Below, piece by piece: positions 15,008 through 25,104 of a stretch of 64,000 bases of DNA (positions within the stretch are counted from its first letter, which is position 1; every line of letters begins with the position of its first letter). The notes under the pieces were generated by a model. It was not told where the DNA came from. It saw nothing but the letters and a program-made list of their open reading frames with translations, and made no database searches. The position numbers and the translations under genes were made by a program. Source of the DNA: Allobosea sp. Leaf344. Its GTDB lineage: Bacteria > Pseudomonadota > Alphaproteobacteria > Rhizobiales > Beijerinckiaceae. Where the stretch lies: positions 309,594 through 373,593 of the forward strand of contig NZ_LMRT01000009.1 of NCBI RefSeq assembly GCF_001426225.1. Direction: 5' to 3'.

Positions 15008-16828
15008 ATGAAGATCGGCCGCGTTTCCGACGACACTTTCGCGCTTTTCGCCCGCGTCTGGCGCGAGCAGGTCCGGCGATACCTGCCGCAGATGGCGATG
15101 ATCCTCGGCCTCGTCGTCGTCATCGCCGCCACGACGAGCTTCTATCCGCTGCTGATCAAGGCCGCCTTCGACGCCTTCGCCGACCCCGCCACGGCGGAAG
15201 CGACCGGTTTCGTGCGGCGGATGGAGCGGCTGGTCTCGAAATCGATCGGCATCGAGATCGGCGTCGTCAACGCCGTCGCGGTGGTGGTGGTGATCGTCAC
15301 CGCGATCAAGGGGTTTTCGCTGCTGACCCAGACGGTGATGACCAACAGCGTCGTCAGCCGCATCGAGGCGGATATGCAGACGGCGCTCTATGCGCATCTG
15401 ATCGACGCCGATCTCGGCCAGCTGCAGCGCGAGAACCCCGCCTCCCTGACCCAGCGCTTCACCACCGACTTCACCTTCGTCAAGGAGGCGCTGACGCGGC
15501 TGATCAACATCGCGGTCCGCGACGTCATGACCGCCATCGCGCTGGTCGGCGCCATGCTCTGGATCGACTGGCAGATGACGCTGGTGGTGCTGCTGATCGC
15601 GCCCATCGTCGCCCAGCCGATCGGCCGCATCGGCAAGAAGCTGCGTCGCATGGCGATGTCGCAACAGGAGCAGACCGGGCTGATGGCGAGCCTGGTGACG
15701 GAGAGCCTGCAGGGCGCCCGCGCCGCCAAGACCGATTCGCTCGAGCCCTATCTGAAGGCGCGCGCCGCCACGGCCTTCGAGACGATCCGCGGCCTCAAGA
15801 TGAAGGCGGCCAATGCCCGCGGCCGGCTCGATCCGCTGCTGGAGATCGGCGGCGGCATGGCGGTGGCCGGCGTGCTGGCCGCGATCGGCGTGCGCATCAC
15901 CTCGGGCGGCTCGACCGTCGGCGATTTCACCGGCTATGTTTCGGCGCTGCTGCTGGCGGCGCAGCCTATGCGGTCGCTCGGCAATCTCAACGCCATCGTG
16001 CAGGAGGCGGGCGCCTCGCTGAAGCGCTATTACGCCCTGCTCGACGAGCAGCCGACGATCGTCGAGAAGCCGGGGGCCGCGCCGCTGCGGGTGGGGGCGG
16101 GCGAGGTCGCCTTCCGGGCCCTGCGCTTCCGCTACCGCGACGATTCCCGCGCGCTCGAAGGCATCGATCTGGTCGCGGAAGGCGGCAAGATGACCGCGCT
16201 CGTCGGCCGCTCGGGCTCCGGCAAATCGACCCTGCTCGCGCTGGTGCCGCGGCTCTACGATCCGAGCGCCGGGCGTATCGAGATCGACGGGCAGGATCTG
16301 CGCGAGGTCACCCTGGCCAGTCTGCGCAGCCAGATCGGCGTCGTCAGCCAGGATGTCGTGCTGTTCGACGATACGATCCGGGCCAATATCCTGTTCGGCC
16401 GCCCCTCCGCCAGCGAGGCCGAGATCATCGCCGCGGCGCAGGACGCGGCCGCGCATGATTTCATCATGGCGATGCCGCGCGGCTATGATTCCCCCGTCGG
16501 CGAACGCGGCTCGCAGCTCTCCGGCGGTGAGCGCCAGCGCATCGCCATCGCCCGCGCCATCCTCAAGGACGCCCCGATCCTGCTGCTCGACGAGGCGACG
16601 AGCGCGCTCGACACGGAATCGGAGCGGCTGGTGCAGCAGGCCCTGTCCCGGCTGATGAAGAACCGCACCACCCTCGTCATCGCCCACCGCCTCTCCACCG
16701 TGCGCGAGGCGGATCTGATCGTCGTGCTCGACGAGGGCAAGGTGGTCGAGACCGGCAGCCACGACCAGCTGATCGCTCGCGACGGCGCCTATGCCAGGCT
16801 TCACCGGCTGCAATTCGTCGAGGGTTGA
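15008..16828 (+). CDS. MsbA-like ABC exporter (fused TMD-NBD)
   Basis: 606 residues. A six-helix type IV exporter domain (about 30-325) is followed by a complete ATPase: Walker A GRSGSGKST, Q-loop VVSQDVVLFDDTIRANILFG, signature LSGGERQRIAIARAI, Walker B ILLLDEAT and the H-loop in VIAHRLSTV. It would act as a homodimer exporting lipid, lipopolysaccharide or hydrophobic compounds; the substrate is unknown. The frame is open far upstream, but the ATG at 15008 (MKIGRVSDDTFALFARVWR) starts where family members start. Its intact motifs contrast with the degenerate exporter at 42854. Confidence 0.93.
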   Translation: MKIGRVSDDTFALFARVWREQVRRYLPQMAMILGLVVVIAATTSFYPLLIKAAFDAFADPATAEATGFVRRMERLVSKSIGIEIGVVNAVAVVVVIVTAIKGFSLLTQTVMTNSVVSRIEADMQTALYAHLIDADLGQLQRENPASLTQRFTTDFTFVKEALTRLINIAVRDVMTAIALVGAMLWIDWQMTLVVLLIAPIVAQPIGRIGKKLRRMAMSQQEQTGLMASLVTESLQGARAAKTDSLEPYLKARAATAFETIRGLKMKAANARGRLDPLLEIGGGMAVAGVLAAIGVRITSGGSTVGDFTGYVSALLLAAQPMRSLGNLNAIVQEAGASLKRYYALLDEQPTIVEKPGAAPLRVGAGEVAFRALRFRYRDDSRALEGIDLVAEGGKMTALVGRSGSGKSTLLALVPRLYDPSAGRIEIDGQDLREVTLASLRSQIGVVSQDVVLFDDTIRANILFGRPSASEAEIIAAAQDAAAHDFIMAMPRGYDSPVGERGSQLSGGERQRIAIARAILKDAPILLLDEATSALDTESERLVQQALSRLMKNRTTLVIAHRLSTVREADLIVVLDEGKVVETGSHDQLIARDGAYARLHRLQFVEG

Positions 16829-16874
16829 GCGCCGCGGGGCATGCGCAGCATGCCGGCGCTGAAACGGCCATGAC

Positions 16875-16901
16875 TTGACGACTCATATCTGAAACATCAG
16901 T
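16875..16901 (+). promoter_or_regulatory. -35 box and palindrome before the XRE gene
   Basis: TTGACG (16875-16880) is directly followed by a 21-base imperfect palindrome beginning ACTCATATCTGA (7 of 10 base pairs match), which ends 33 bases before the GTG start. An operator inside the promoter spacer would fit autorepression by the XRE protein. Pattern evidence only. Confidence 0.4.
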
Positions 16902-16934
16902 CTCGATGGCGGAACTCTCAGCGGGAGCCTGCAC

Positions 16935-17225
16935 GTGATCACGGCAGCCCAGATGCGCGCCGCCCGCGCCCTGCTCGGCATTGACCAGAAGACGCTGGCG
17001 CGGCTGGCCGGGGTCTCCGTGCCGACGATCCAGCGCATGGAGGCCAGCGACGGCCATGTCCGCGGCATCGTCGACAGCCTGATGAAGGTCGTCGAGGCGC
17101 TGGACCTGGCCGGGATCGAGCTGATCGGCGAAGGGATGGCGAGCACGCAGGGCGGGCGCGGTGTCCGGCTGCGCGAGCGGGCCGGACCGGGATCGGCCGG
17201 GGCGCCGGTGGAGCCGGCGCGATGA
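16935..17225 (+). CDS. XRE-family HTH protein
   Basis: 96 residues. The HTH is at about 3-60 (AAQMRAARALLGIDQKTLAR, VSVPTIQRME), a lambda-repressor-like fold related to transcription factors that sit beside transporter genes. The Arg-rich tail (75-96) is unconserved. It starts with GTG preceded by GGGAG. Its stop overlaps the yoaK-like gene start (ATGA), so the two are co-translated and the regulator probably controls this operon. Confidence 0.87.
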   Translation: MITAAQMRAARALLGIDQKTLARLAGVSVPTIQRMEASDGHVRGIVDSLMKVVEALDLAGIELIGEGMASTQGGRGVRLRERAGPGSAGAPVEPAR

Positions 17226-18001
17226 GCCGCGGCCGGCTGCATCGCCGCATCAGGGTGCTGCGCTCGGCCGTCGCCCATCGCCGCAGCGCCACGACCGATC
17301 TGATCCTAGGCACCATGCTGGCCTTCGTCGCCGGCGCGATCAATGCCGGCGGCTTTCTCGCCGTCGGCGAGTACACCTCGCACATGACCGGCGTCGTCTC
17401 CGCCATCGCCGATAATCTCGCTCTGGGGGCGCTGGGGCTGGTCGGCGGCGGGCTGGTGGCGCTGGTGAGCTTCACCGCCGGCTCCGCCTGCTCGGCTCTG
17501 CTGATCAATTGGGGCCGGCGCAATGCGCGCACGCGGCAATACGCCTATCCGATCGCGCTGGAAGCGCTGCTGCTGCTGGCCTTCGGCGCGCTCGGCTCCG
17601 CCAGCCGGCAATGGCCGGCGCTGATGGCGCTGGCGGCGCCGCTGCTCTGCTTCATCATGGGGCTGCAGAACGCCACCATCACCAAGATTTCCGGGGCGCG
17701 CATGCGCACCACCCATCTCACCGGCATGGTCACCGATATCGGGATCGAGCTCGGCAAGCTGCTCTACCGCAATCGCCCGGACGAGCCCGAGCGGACGAAG
17801 GTGCGGGCGGACCGCGCCAAGCTCGCCATCCTGCTGCGGGTGGTCGGCATGTTCTTCGTCGGCGGCGTCAGCGGCGCGCTCGGCTTCGGCCAGCTCGGCT
17901 ATGTCTTCTGCCTGCCGCTGTCGCTGCTGCTGCTCGCCTTCGCGCTGTCGCGCTTCGCGAAGCGCGGCCCGCTGCGCCCGGAGGCCGAAACCCCCGCCTG
18001 A
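17222..18001 (+). CDS. YoaK / DUF1275 family membrane protein
   Basis: 259 residues with about six transmembrane helices. Family landmarks are DLILGTMLAFVAGAINAGGF, the SHMTG motif after helix 1, and FIMGLQNATITKISGARMRT in the second half. The function is unknown; some relatives sit near transporters. A positively charged loop (190-205) precedes the last two helices. It is translationally coupled to the XRE gene and convergent with obgE, with 10 bases between them. Confidence 0.88.
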   Translation: MSRGRLHRRIRVLRSAVAHRRSATTDLILGTMLAFVAGAINAGGFLAVGEYTSHMTGVVSAIADNLALGALGLVGGGLVALVSFTAGSACSALLINWGRRNARTRQYAYPIALEALLLLAFGALGSASRQWPALMALAAPLLCFIMGLQNATITKISGARMRTTHLTGMVTDIGIELGKLLYRNRPDEPERTKVRADRAKLAILLRVVGMFFVGGVSGALGFGQLGYVFCLPLSLLLLAFALSRFAKRGPLRPEAETPA

Positions 18002-18011
18002 CGCCGCGGGA

Positions 18012-19061
<1,050 letters not shown>

Positions 19062-19193
19062 TCAGTAGGCCCACAGCTCGGTCAGGGCAATGGAGATGGG
19101 CATGACGCGGCGCGGGGCCAAGCCCGTGCCGTGCCGGGGGCCTGGAATCCCGACGGATTGCGAGCGCCGCCGGCCGAAGACCGAGCCGGCGGC

Positions 19194-20027
19194 TCAGTCG
19201 CGCTTGGCGGTTGCCGTCGCGCCGGGATCGACGCGGAAGCTCGAGGCTTCGATGACGGCCGTCCCGACCATCGTCTTCACCGAGATCCGCACCGGCACCA
19301 TCAGATTCGTGCCCGCCACCGGCGCGAGCCAGGTGTTGATGTCGCGGTTCTCGGCCATGAATTTGGTGCTCGGCCGCAGCGCCCGGTGGCCGGCGATCGG
19401 CACATAGCGCGCCTGGCAGATCGCGACCGGCCCGCTATATCCGTCGATCTGGACGTCGCGCGTCCCGGAATAGCTCAGCTTGATGTCGTAGCGCGCCGCG
19501 CCGTCGAAGATCGGCAAAGTGCGGTTGCAGGCCGCGGCCGAACCGCCCTTGCCGCTGACCGGCATCAGGAAGGCGCTCAGCGGGTCCAGCACATTGCGCC
19601 GGTGCCCGTCGTTCAGCGGCACGCGATCAGGCTTGGCGTCGATCGGCGGGGCGATGTCGAGCGCGGCCACCCGGCCGCTGTCCAAGGCCATGCGCACGGT
19701 GCGGCTTTCGCTGGAATTGGCCGAGCTGACGGCGAAGGTCGCCGGGGTCGGCTTGCCGCTCTCGAGATTGCCGGTGGCGCTGCCGGAGCCGCGCCCGCCT
19801 GTCAGCCCGCCGACCAGCCCGGTCAGCTTGGCGGCGACGTCGAGCTTATAGGCGCTGCCTTCGATCCCGCCCGACAGCGTCGCCGTGCCCAGCGTCAGCC
19901 CCAGCAGCGTGACATCATATTTGGCGTCGAGCGAGGCGGCCGAGGCACCCGCGGCCGCGAGCGACAGCGCCAGCACTGATCCGGCCAGGGAGGGCGCCAG
20001 CATTCGCTCCCGAAGAGCTCGCTTCAT
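19194..20027 (-). CDS. DUF3108 periplasmic protein
   Basis: 277 residues with a Sec signal peptide (cleaved near ASA-AS at about residue 30). The mature part is beta-rich and matches the DUF3108 pattern (YDVTLLGLTLGTATLSGGIE near its start; SAFLMPV and CNRTLPIFDGAARYDIKLSY in the middle). Cys169 and Cys204 may form a disulfide. A periplasmic location is predicted; the function is unknown. GGAGG lies 5 bases before the ATG. It is divergent from dsbB across a 223-base, partly AT-rich spacer. Confidence 0.85.
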   Translation of the reverse strand: MKRALRERMLAPSLAGSVLALSLAAAGASAASLDAKYDVTLLGLTLGTATLSGGIEGSAYKLDVAAKLTGLVGGLTGGRGSGSATGNLESGKPTPATFAVSSANSSESRTVRMALDSGRVAALDIAPPIDAKPDRVPLNDGHRRNVLDPLSAFLMPVSGKGGSAAACNRTLPIFDGAARYDIKLSYSGTRDVQIDGYSGPVAICQARYVPIAGHRALRPSTKFMAENRDINTWLAPVAGTNLMVPVRISVKTMVGTAVIEASSFRVDPGATATAKRD

Positions 20028-20250
20028 CAGAATCCTCCATGGCAGAACGCGACAATGCTGAACGGCGAATCGGACCTTATCGTGGCCAATCTTTTGTTCA
20101 TCAAAGTAAACAAGCTATGAGCATGGCCGCCAGCCGGTGACGGCAGCCGGACGAGACGGGCCGTTTCCGGCGGAAGGCTGCGGGTTACGCCTTGCCTTCG
20201 CCACGCCGGGCGGCGCATGCATCGCTCATCGCTCCGCCGAGGCCGCCGCC

Positions 20251-20766
20251 ATGCCCATGCTTCTCGATCATCCGCGCCGCCTGATCCTCGCCATCGGCCT
20301 CGCCAGCCTCGCCTTGATCGCCGGCGCCTGGTATTTCGAGCTGGTCGTCGGGCTGAAGCCCTGCAAGCTCTGCCTCGAGCAGCGCGCCCCGCATTACGCC
20401 GCGATCGGGCTCGCCGCCGTCGCGGCCCTGTTCGCCAGGACGCGCTGGGCGCAGATCGCGGCGCTGCTCGTCCTGGCGGCGCTGATGCTCTGGAGCACCG
20501 GGCTCGGCATCTATCATTCCGGGGTGGAATGGGGCTGGTTCGCGGGGCCGAACGACTGCGGCGGCGCCCCCGCCCCGGCCGCCGCCGGCATGCAGGATTT
20601 CATGAAGCAGTTGCAGAGCGTCCGCGTCGTCTCCTGCACCGAGGCCGCCTGGCGGTTTCTCGGCCTGTCCCTCGCCGGCTGGAACGCGCTCGCCTCGCTG
20701 GCGCTGCTGGGCCTGGCGCTGCTCGGCCTGCGCCGGCTGCGCGCCGCTGCGCTGGCCGGCGCCTGA
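20251..20766 (+). CDS. dsbB: Disulfide bond formation protein B
   Basis: 171 residues with four transmembrane helices. Cys38 and Cys41 (KPCKLC) form the quinone-proximal pair after helix 1, and Cys103 and Cys129 form the periplasmic pair that reoxidises DsbA. Spacing and length fit the DsbB family, which passes electrons to quinone. No dsbA is adjacent. The frame is open upstream to 20137, but the ATG at 20251 has GAGG before it and starts directly before helix 1. The four extracytoplasmic cysteines of the orphan at 7618 are possible clients. Confidence 0.92.
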   Translation: MPMLLDHPRRLILAIGLASLALIAGAWYFELVVGLKPCKLCLEQRAPHYAAIGLAAVAALFARTRWAQIAALLVLAALMLWSTGLGIYHSGVEWGWFAGPNDCGGAPAPAAAGMQDFMKQLQSVRVVSCTEAAWRFLGLSLAGWNALASLALLGLALLGLRRLRAAALAGA

Positions 20767-20775
20767 CCGCGCCGC

Positions 20776-21333
20776 TCACGGCTCCAGCTCGGAATCCCAG
20801 TAGAGATAATCCAGCCAGCTCTCGTGCAAATAATTCGGCGGGAACATCTTGCCGTTGCGATGCAGGTCGTTGACCGTCGGCGCGAAGGGCTTCTGGGCCG
20901 GGAACATCTCGACCGAGGCCGGCATCTTGTCGCCCTTGCGCAGATTGCAGGGCGAACAGGCGGCGACGACGTTCTCCCAGGTGGTCAGCCCGCCCTTGGA
21001 GCGGGGGATGACGTGGTCGAAGGTCAGATCCTCGCGCACCCCGCAATATTGGCAGGAGAAGCGGTCGCGCAGGAAGACGTTGAAGCGGGTGAAGGCCGGG
21101 GTGCGCGACGGCTTGATATAGGTCTTGAGCGAGACCACCGAGGGCAGCTTCATGTCGAAGCTCGGGCTGCGCACCACCGTATCATATTCCGAGACGATGT
21201 TGACGCGGTCCATGAACACCGCCTTGATCGCGTCCTGCCAGCTCCAGAGGGACAAGGGATAGTAGCTCAGCGGCCGAAAATCGGCGTTGAGGACCAGAGC
21301 CGGACAACCATCCGGCGACGCCATCGGATGCAT
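20776..21333 (-). CDS. HNH endonuclease family protein
   Basis: 185 residues from the ATG at 21333; an in-frame TTG at 21348 is possible. The HNH module (about 91-135) has a zinc knuckle CQYCG, the catalytic DHVIPRSKGG and a second knuckle in CSPCNLRKG. The N-terminal part (ALVLNADFRPLSYYPLSLWS) is characteristic of a broadly conserved chromosomal HNH family with no known target. It is not part of a restriction system or a mobile element here. It is convergent with dsbB, with 9 bases between stops. Confidence 0.9.
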   Translation of the reverse strand: MHPMASPDGCPALVLNADFRPLSYYPLSLWSWQDAIKAVFMDRVNIVSEYDTVVRSPSFDMKLPSVVSLKTYIKPSRTPAFTRFNVFLRDRFSCQYCGVREDLTFDHVIPRSKGGLTTWENVVAACSPCNLRKGDKMPASVEMFPAQKPFAPTVNDLHRNGKMFPPNYLHESWLDYLYWDSELEP

Positions 21334-21444
21334 CACATGCGCCGTCAAATCCGCCGCACCTCCGCTGATCGGTACGGGACGAATCCCGTCACCTCATCAG
21401 TGTAAGCGCGAGACGACAGCAATGTGAAGGGCCGGGGTAAAACC

Positions 21445-21514
21445 GGGCAATAGGCAATGGGCAGTAGGCCGTCGCTCCAGTATCCGACTGCCTATTCCCG
21501 ACTGCCGACTGCCC
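21445..21514. repeat. Imperfect inverted repeat of short CAGTCGG/CAATAGG units
   Basis: GGGCAATAGGCAATGGGCAG and nearby bases are mirrored by ACTGCCTATTCCCGACTGCC on the other side of about 15 unpaired bases. It lies between the HNH gene and the 3' end of hbd. It could form a hairpin in the hbd transcript end. Looks like a variant of the short intergenic filler repeats seen at 14945. Confidence 0.5.
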
Positions 21515-21517
21515 CAC

Positions 21518-22414
21518 TTACCGCGTCGGAACCGGCTTTTCGCCGCGATAATCGTAGAAACCGCGCTTGGTCTTGCGCCCCAGCCAGCCGGCCTCGACAT
21601 ATTTCACCAGCAGCGGGCAGGGCCGGTATTTCGAATCCGCCAGCCCGTCATGAAGCACCTGCATGACGGAGAGGCAGGTATCGAGGCCGATGAAATCGGC
21701 GAGCTGCAGCGGGCCCATCGGATGATTGGCGCCGAGCTTCATCGCGGTGTCGATCGCCTCGACCGAGCCGACACCTTCATAGAGCGTGTAGACCGCCTCG
21801 TTGATCATCGGCAGCAGGATGCGGTTGACGATGAAGGCCGGGAAATCCTCGGAGACCGAGACGGTCTTGTGCAGCTTGCCGACGAACTCCTTGGCCAGCT
21901 CGAAGGTCTGGTCGTCGGTAGCGATGCCGCGGATCAGCTCCACGAGCTGCATCAGCGGCACCGGGTTCATGAAATGAATGCCGATGAAGCGCTCGGGCCG
22001 GTCGGTCGCGGCCGCCAGCCTGGTGATCGAGATCGACGAGGTGTTGGAGGCCAGCATCGCCTCTGGCTTGATGTGCTGGCAGACCGCCGTGAAGATCTTG
22101 CGCTTGGTTTCCTCGTTCTCGGTCGCGGCCTCGATCACCAGATCGCATTCCGCGAGCCCGTCCAGGGTCGGCGCCGGGGTGATCTTGGACATGGCGACGC
22201 GGCGGATCTCGTCGCCGATCGCCCCCTTGGCGACCTGCCGGGCCATGTTGCCGTCGATCGTCGCCAGCGCGGTGTTGATCCGCTCCTCGGCAAGATCATG
22301 CAGCTTGACCTCGAAGCCGGCCACCGCGGCGACATGGGCAATGCCGTTGCCCATCTGGCCCGCGCCGATGATGCCGATCGTCCTGATCGCCTGGTCCGAC
22401 ATGGTCTGGTCCAT
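21518..22414 (-). CDS. hbd: 3-hydroxybutyryl-CoA dehydrogenase
   Basis: 298 residues, about 10-15 longer than typical. The NAD Rossmann motif IGIIGAGQMGNGIA is at 13-26, and the catalytic His is in GIHFMNPVPLMQLVE. The C-terminal dimerisation domain has FIVNRILLPMINEAV and GVGSVEAIDTAMKLG. It oxidises 3-hydroxyacyl-CoA to 3-oxoacyl-CoA in butyrate, PHB or fatty-acid metabolism. It lies 119 bases after etfA on the same strand; the etfBA-hbd order implies shared electron transfer in acyl-CoA oxidation. A second ATG four codons in is possible. Confidence 0.94.
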   Translation of the reverse strand: MDQTMSDQAIRTIGIIGAGQMGNGIAHVAAVAGFEVKLHDLAEERINTALATIDGNMARQVAKGAIGDEIRRVAMSKITPAPTLDGLAECDLVIEAATENEETKRKIFTAVCQHIKPEAMLASNTSSISITRLAAATDRPERFIGIHFMNPVPLMQLVELIRGIATDDQTFELAKEFVGKLHKTVSVSEDFPAFIVNRILLPMINEAVYTLYEGVGSVEAIDTAMKLGANHPMGPLQLADFIGLDTCLSVMQVLHDGLADSKYRPCPLLVKYVEAGWLGRKTKRGFYDYRGEKPVPTR

Positions 22415-22533
22415 CTCCGTGGCGCCGCGGACGATCCGCAGCGCGGAGGCCGCCCGCCTGGACGGCCTCGTAAGCCAATGATCCGCCGCACGAATCAGCG
22501 GCGCATGCCGCCGATCCTAGCAGCTGCCGGCGC

Positions 22534-23478
22534 TCAGCGGCCGATCTTGCCGAGCTCCGCTTCCAGCTCCGGCATCAGGGCGAAGAGATCGCCCACCAGC
22601 CCGTAATCGGCGATCTGGAAGATCGGGGCTTCCTCATCCTTGTTGATCGCGACGATGACCTTGGAATCCTTCATCCCGGCGAGATGCTGAATCGCGCCGG
22701 AAATGCCGACCGCGACATAGAGGTCCGGCGCCACGACCTTGCCGGTCTGCCCGACCTGCCAGTCATTGGGAGCATAGCCGGCGTCGACCGCGGCGCGCGA
22801 GGCGCCCATCGCCGCGCCGAGCCGGTCGGCGACGGGCTCGATCACCTTGGCGAAGGCCTCGGCCGAGCCGAGCGCGCGCCCGCCCGAAACGATGATCTTG
22901 GCCGAAGCGAGCTCCGGCCGGTCGGATTTCGCGACCTCCTCGCCCTTGAAGCTCGACAGCGCCGGATCCTCGCCGGTGGCGATGCTCTCGACCGGGGCGG
23001 AGCCGCCCTCGCCCGCCGCCTGGAAGGAGGCGGTGCGGACCGTCAGCAGCAGTTTCGCCTCGGCCGACTGCACGGTCTGGATCGCGTTGCCGGCATAGAC
23101 CGGACGCTCGAACGTGTCCGGCGAGACCACCTTCATCACATCCGAGATCTGCATCACGTCGAGCAGGGCGGCGACGCGCGGCAGAACGTTCTTCCCGGTG
23201 GTGGTAGAGGGGGCGACGATCGCGTCGTAATTCGCGGCCAACCCGGCGACCAGCGCCGCCAGCGGCTCGGCCAGATTATGCCCGTAGATCGCGGCCTCGG
23301 CGAGCAGCACCTTCTCGACCCCGTCGAGCTTGGCCGCATGCGCGGCGGCGGCGGCGGCGCCTTCCCCGGCGACCAGCACATGCACGGGCTTGCCCAGCGC
23401 CTTGGCGGCGGTCAGCGCCTTGTTGGTCGCGTCCTTGACGGCGGTGTTGTCGTGTTCGGCAATCAGCAGCGTGGCCAT
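22534..23478 (-). CDS. etfA: Electron transfer flavoprotein, alpha subunit
   Basis: 314 residues. The N-terminal domain ([10 protein letters not shown]) is followed by the FAD-binding domain at about 190-310 (ASAKIIVSGGRALGS; GQTGKVVAPDLYVAVGISGA; HLAGMKDS). With EtfB it carries electrons from acyl-CoA dehydrogenases to ETF-ubiquinone oxidoreductase. Its ATG overlaps the etfB stop (ATGA), so the subunits are coupled. The frame is open far upstream through etfB, but the start is fixed by conservation. Confidence 0.97.
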   Translation of the reverse strand: MATLLIAEHDNTAVKDATNKALTAAKALGKPVHVLVAGEGAAAAAAHAAKLDGVEKVLLAEAAIYGHNLAEPLAALVAGLAANYDAIVAPSTTTGKNVLPRVAALLDVMQISDVMKVVSPDTFERPVYAGNAIQTVQSAEAKLLLTVRTASFQAAGEGGSAPVESIATGEDPALSSFKGEEVAKSDRPELASAKIIVSGGRALGSAEAFAKVIEPVADRLGAAMGASRAAVDAGYAPNDWQVGQTGKVVAPDLYVAVGISGAIQHLAGMKDSKVIVAINKDEEAPIFQIADYGLVGDLFALMPELEAELGKIGR

Positions 23479-24227
23479 CAGAGCACTCCCGCCTCGTTCT
23501 TGAGCTTCGAAACCAGTTCGGCGACGGAGCCGACCTTGATGCCGGCGGAGCGCCCCGGCGGTTCGGTCGTCTTCAGCACCTTGAGGCGCGGGGTGACGTC
23601 GACGCCCAGCGTCTCGGCGCTGGTCTCGTCGAGCGGCTTCTTCTTGGCCTTCATGATGTTGGGCAGCGAGGCGTAGCGCGGCTCGTTCAGGCGCAGATCC
23701 GTGGTCACGATCGCCGGCAGCTTGAGCGTCACCGTCTGCAGCCCGCCATCGACCTCGCGCGTCACGTCGACGCTGTCGGCCGCCAGATCGACCTTCGAGG
23801 CGAAGGTGCCCTGCGGCCAGCCCAGCAGGGCCGCCAGCATCTGGCCGGTCTGGTTGCAATCATCGTCGATCGCCTGCTTGCCCAGGATAACGAGGTTCGG
23901 GCTCTCCTGCTCGACCAGCTTCTTCAGCAGCTTGGCGACCGCCAGCGGCTCGACCACGCCGTCGACCTTGACCAGGATGCCGCGATCGGCGCCCATGGCG
24001 AGACCGGTGCGGATCGTCTCGGCCGCCTGGGCCGGGCCGATCGAGACCACGACGATTTCGGTCGCCTTGCCGGCTTCCTTCAGCCGCAGCGCCTCTTCGA
24101 CGGCGATCTCGTCGAATGGGTTCATCGACATCTTGACGTTGGCGAGTTCGACGCCGGAGCCGTCGGCCTTGACCCTGATCTTCACATTGTAGTCGACAAC
24201 CCGCTTGACGGGCACAAGGATCTTCAT
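23478..24227 (-). CDS. etfB: Electron transfer flavoprotein, beta subunit
   Basis: 249 residues. It starts [18 protein letters not shown] and contains the AMP-binding ETF beta fold with the signature region [20 protein letters not shown] (about 182-201), which docks partner dehydrogenases. The ATG at 24227 is preceded by GGTGAT; an upstream TTG would add only two residues. It is the first of the etfBA pair. Upstream on the same strand is the rhomboid gene after 183 bases, so a promoter probably lies at 24230-24400. Confidence 0.97.
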   Translation of the reverse strand: MKILVPVKRVVDYNVKIRVKADGSGVELANVKMSMNPFDEIAVEEALRLKEAGKATEIVVVSIGPAQAAETIRTGLAMGADRGILVKVDGVVEPLAVAKLLKKLVEQESPNLVILGKQAIDDDCNQTGQMLAALLGWPQGTFASKVDLAADSVDVTREVDGGLQTVTLKLPAIVTTDLRLNEPRYASLPNIMKAKKKPLDETSAETLGVDVTPRLKVLKTTEPPGRSAGIKVGSVAELVSKLKNEAGVL

Positions 24228-24410
24228 CGTCAAATCACCGTTCAGGAGAGAAGCGCGTCAGGCCGCGCCGCAGCGGCGGCAGGATAGCGGCATTGCGGCT
24301 CTCGGCTGGAATGCGGTGGGACCGTAGCGACGCCCGTTTGCGCTTGTCAACGCCGTCAAAGCCGCGCCGGCCCGCAGCGCCGGCGGGTCATGGTCGCGGC
24401 CATGCCGCGG

Positions 24411-25103
24411 TCATGGCTGCGCCACCCGGCCGAACAGCGTCACCCCGCGCTGGATCATCAGCGGCGTCAGCACCGCCCCCGCCACGAGCCCGCCGAGATG
24501 GGCCCACCAGCCGACGCTGCCCTGCGGGTCGAGCAGGGCCGAGATCAGCTGCAGCGCGATCCAGGCCGAGAGCGCGTAGACGGCCGGGATCCGCAGCGGG
24601 ATCCATTTGAAGGCGAGGCCCCAGATCCGGACCTGCGGATGCAGCATCAGATAGGCGGCGATGACGCCCGATATCGCGCCGGAGGCGCCGATCAGCGGCT
24701 GTTCCGAGCCCGGATTCATGAAGGCATGGCTGAGCGCGCCGGCGAGGCCGCAGAGCAGGAAGAAGCCGAGAAAGCGCAGATGCCCCATCGCATCCTCGAC
24801 ATTGTCGCCGAAGACCCAGAGAAACAGCATGTTTCCGGCGAGATGCGCGAGGCCGACATGCAGCAGGAGCGAGCTGAACGGCGTCACCCAGACCGGGGCC
24901 TGCAGCAGTTCGGGCGGCAGCATCGCCGTGCCGAACAGCACCGAGGGGATCATCCCGAAACCGGCCGCCACCGCGATCTGGGCCTCGCCGTGCCGGAACA
25001 GCAGCGCCAGAAAGACGCAGCAGCAGATGACGATCAGGCCGTAGGTGACATAGGGCGCACGCAGGAAGCGCATCGGCACCCCGTCATGCAGCGGCATGAA
25101 CAT
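24411..25103 (-). CDS. Rhomboid family intramembrane serine protease
   Basis: 230 residues with six transmembrane helices. The catalytic dyad is Ser141 in GASGAISG and His202 in AHLGG, and the oxyanion-helix HLAGNMLFLWVFGDNVED is intact. It cleaves membrane-protein substrates within the lipid bilayer; the substrate is unknown. It starts one base after the stop of the adenosyltransferase gene, so the two are co-transcribed. Confidence 0.93.
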   Translation of the reverse strand: MFMPLHDGVPMRFLRAPYVTYGLIVICCCVFLALLFRHGEAQIAVAAGFGMIPSVLFGTAMLPPELLQAPVWVTPFSSLLLHVGLAHLAGNMLFLWVFGDNVEDAMGHLRFLGFFLLCGLAGALSHAFMNPGSEQPLIGASGAISGVIAAYLMLHPQVRIWGLAFKWIPLRIPAVYALSAWIALQLISALLDPQGSVGWWAHLGGLVAGAVLTPLMIQRGVTLFGRVAQP

Positions 25104-25104
25104 T

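Noticed and set aside
14945..16813. A 622-codon minus-strand frame
   Set aside because: Antisense of the MsbA-like exporter.
20776..21333. Homing endonuclease or mobile-intron HNH
   Set aside because: No intron, intein or phage genes around it; it is a stand-alone, broadly conserved chromosomal HNH protein.
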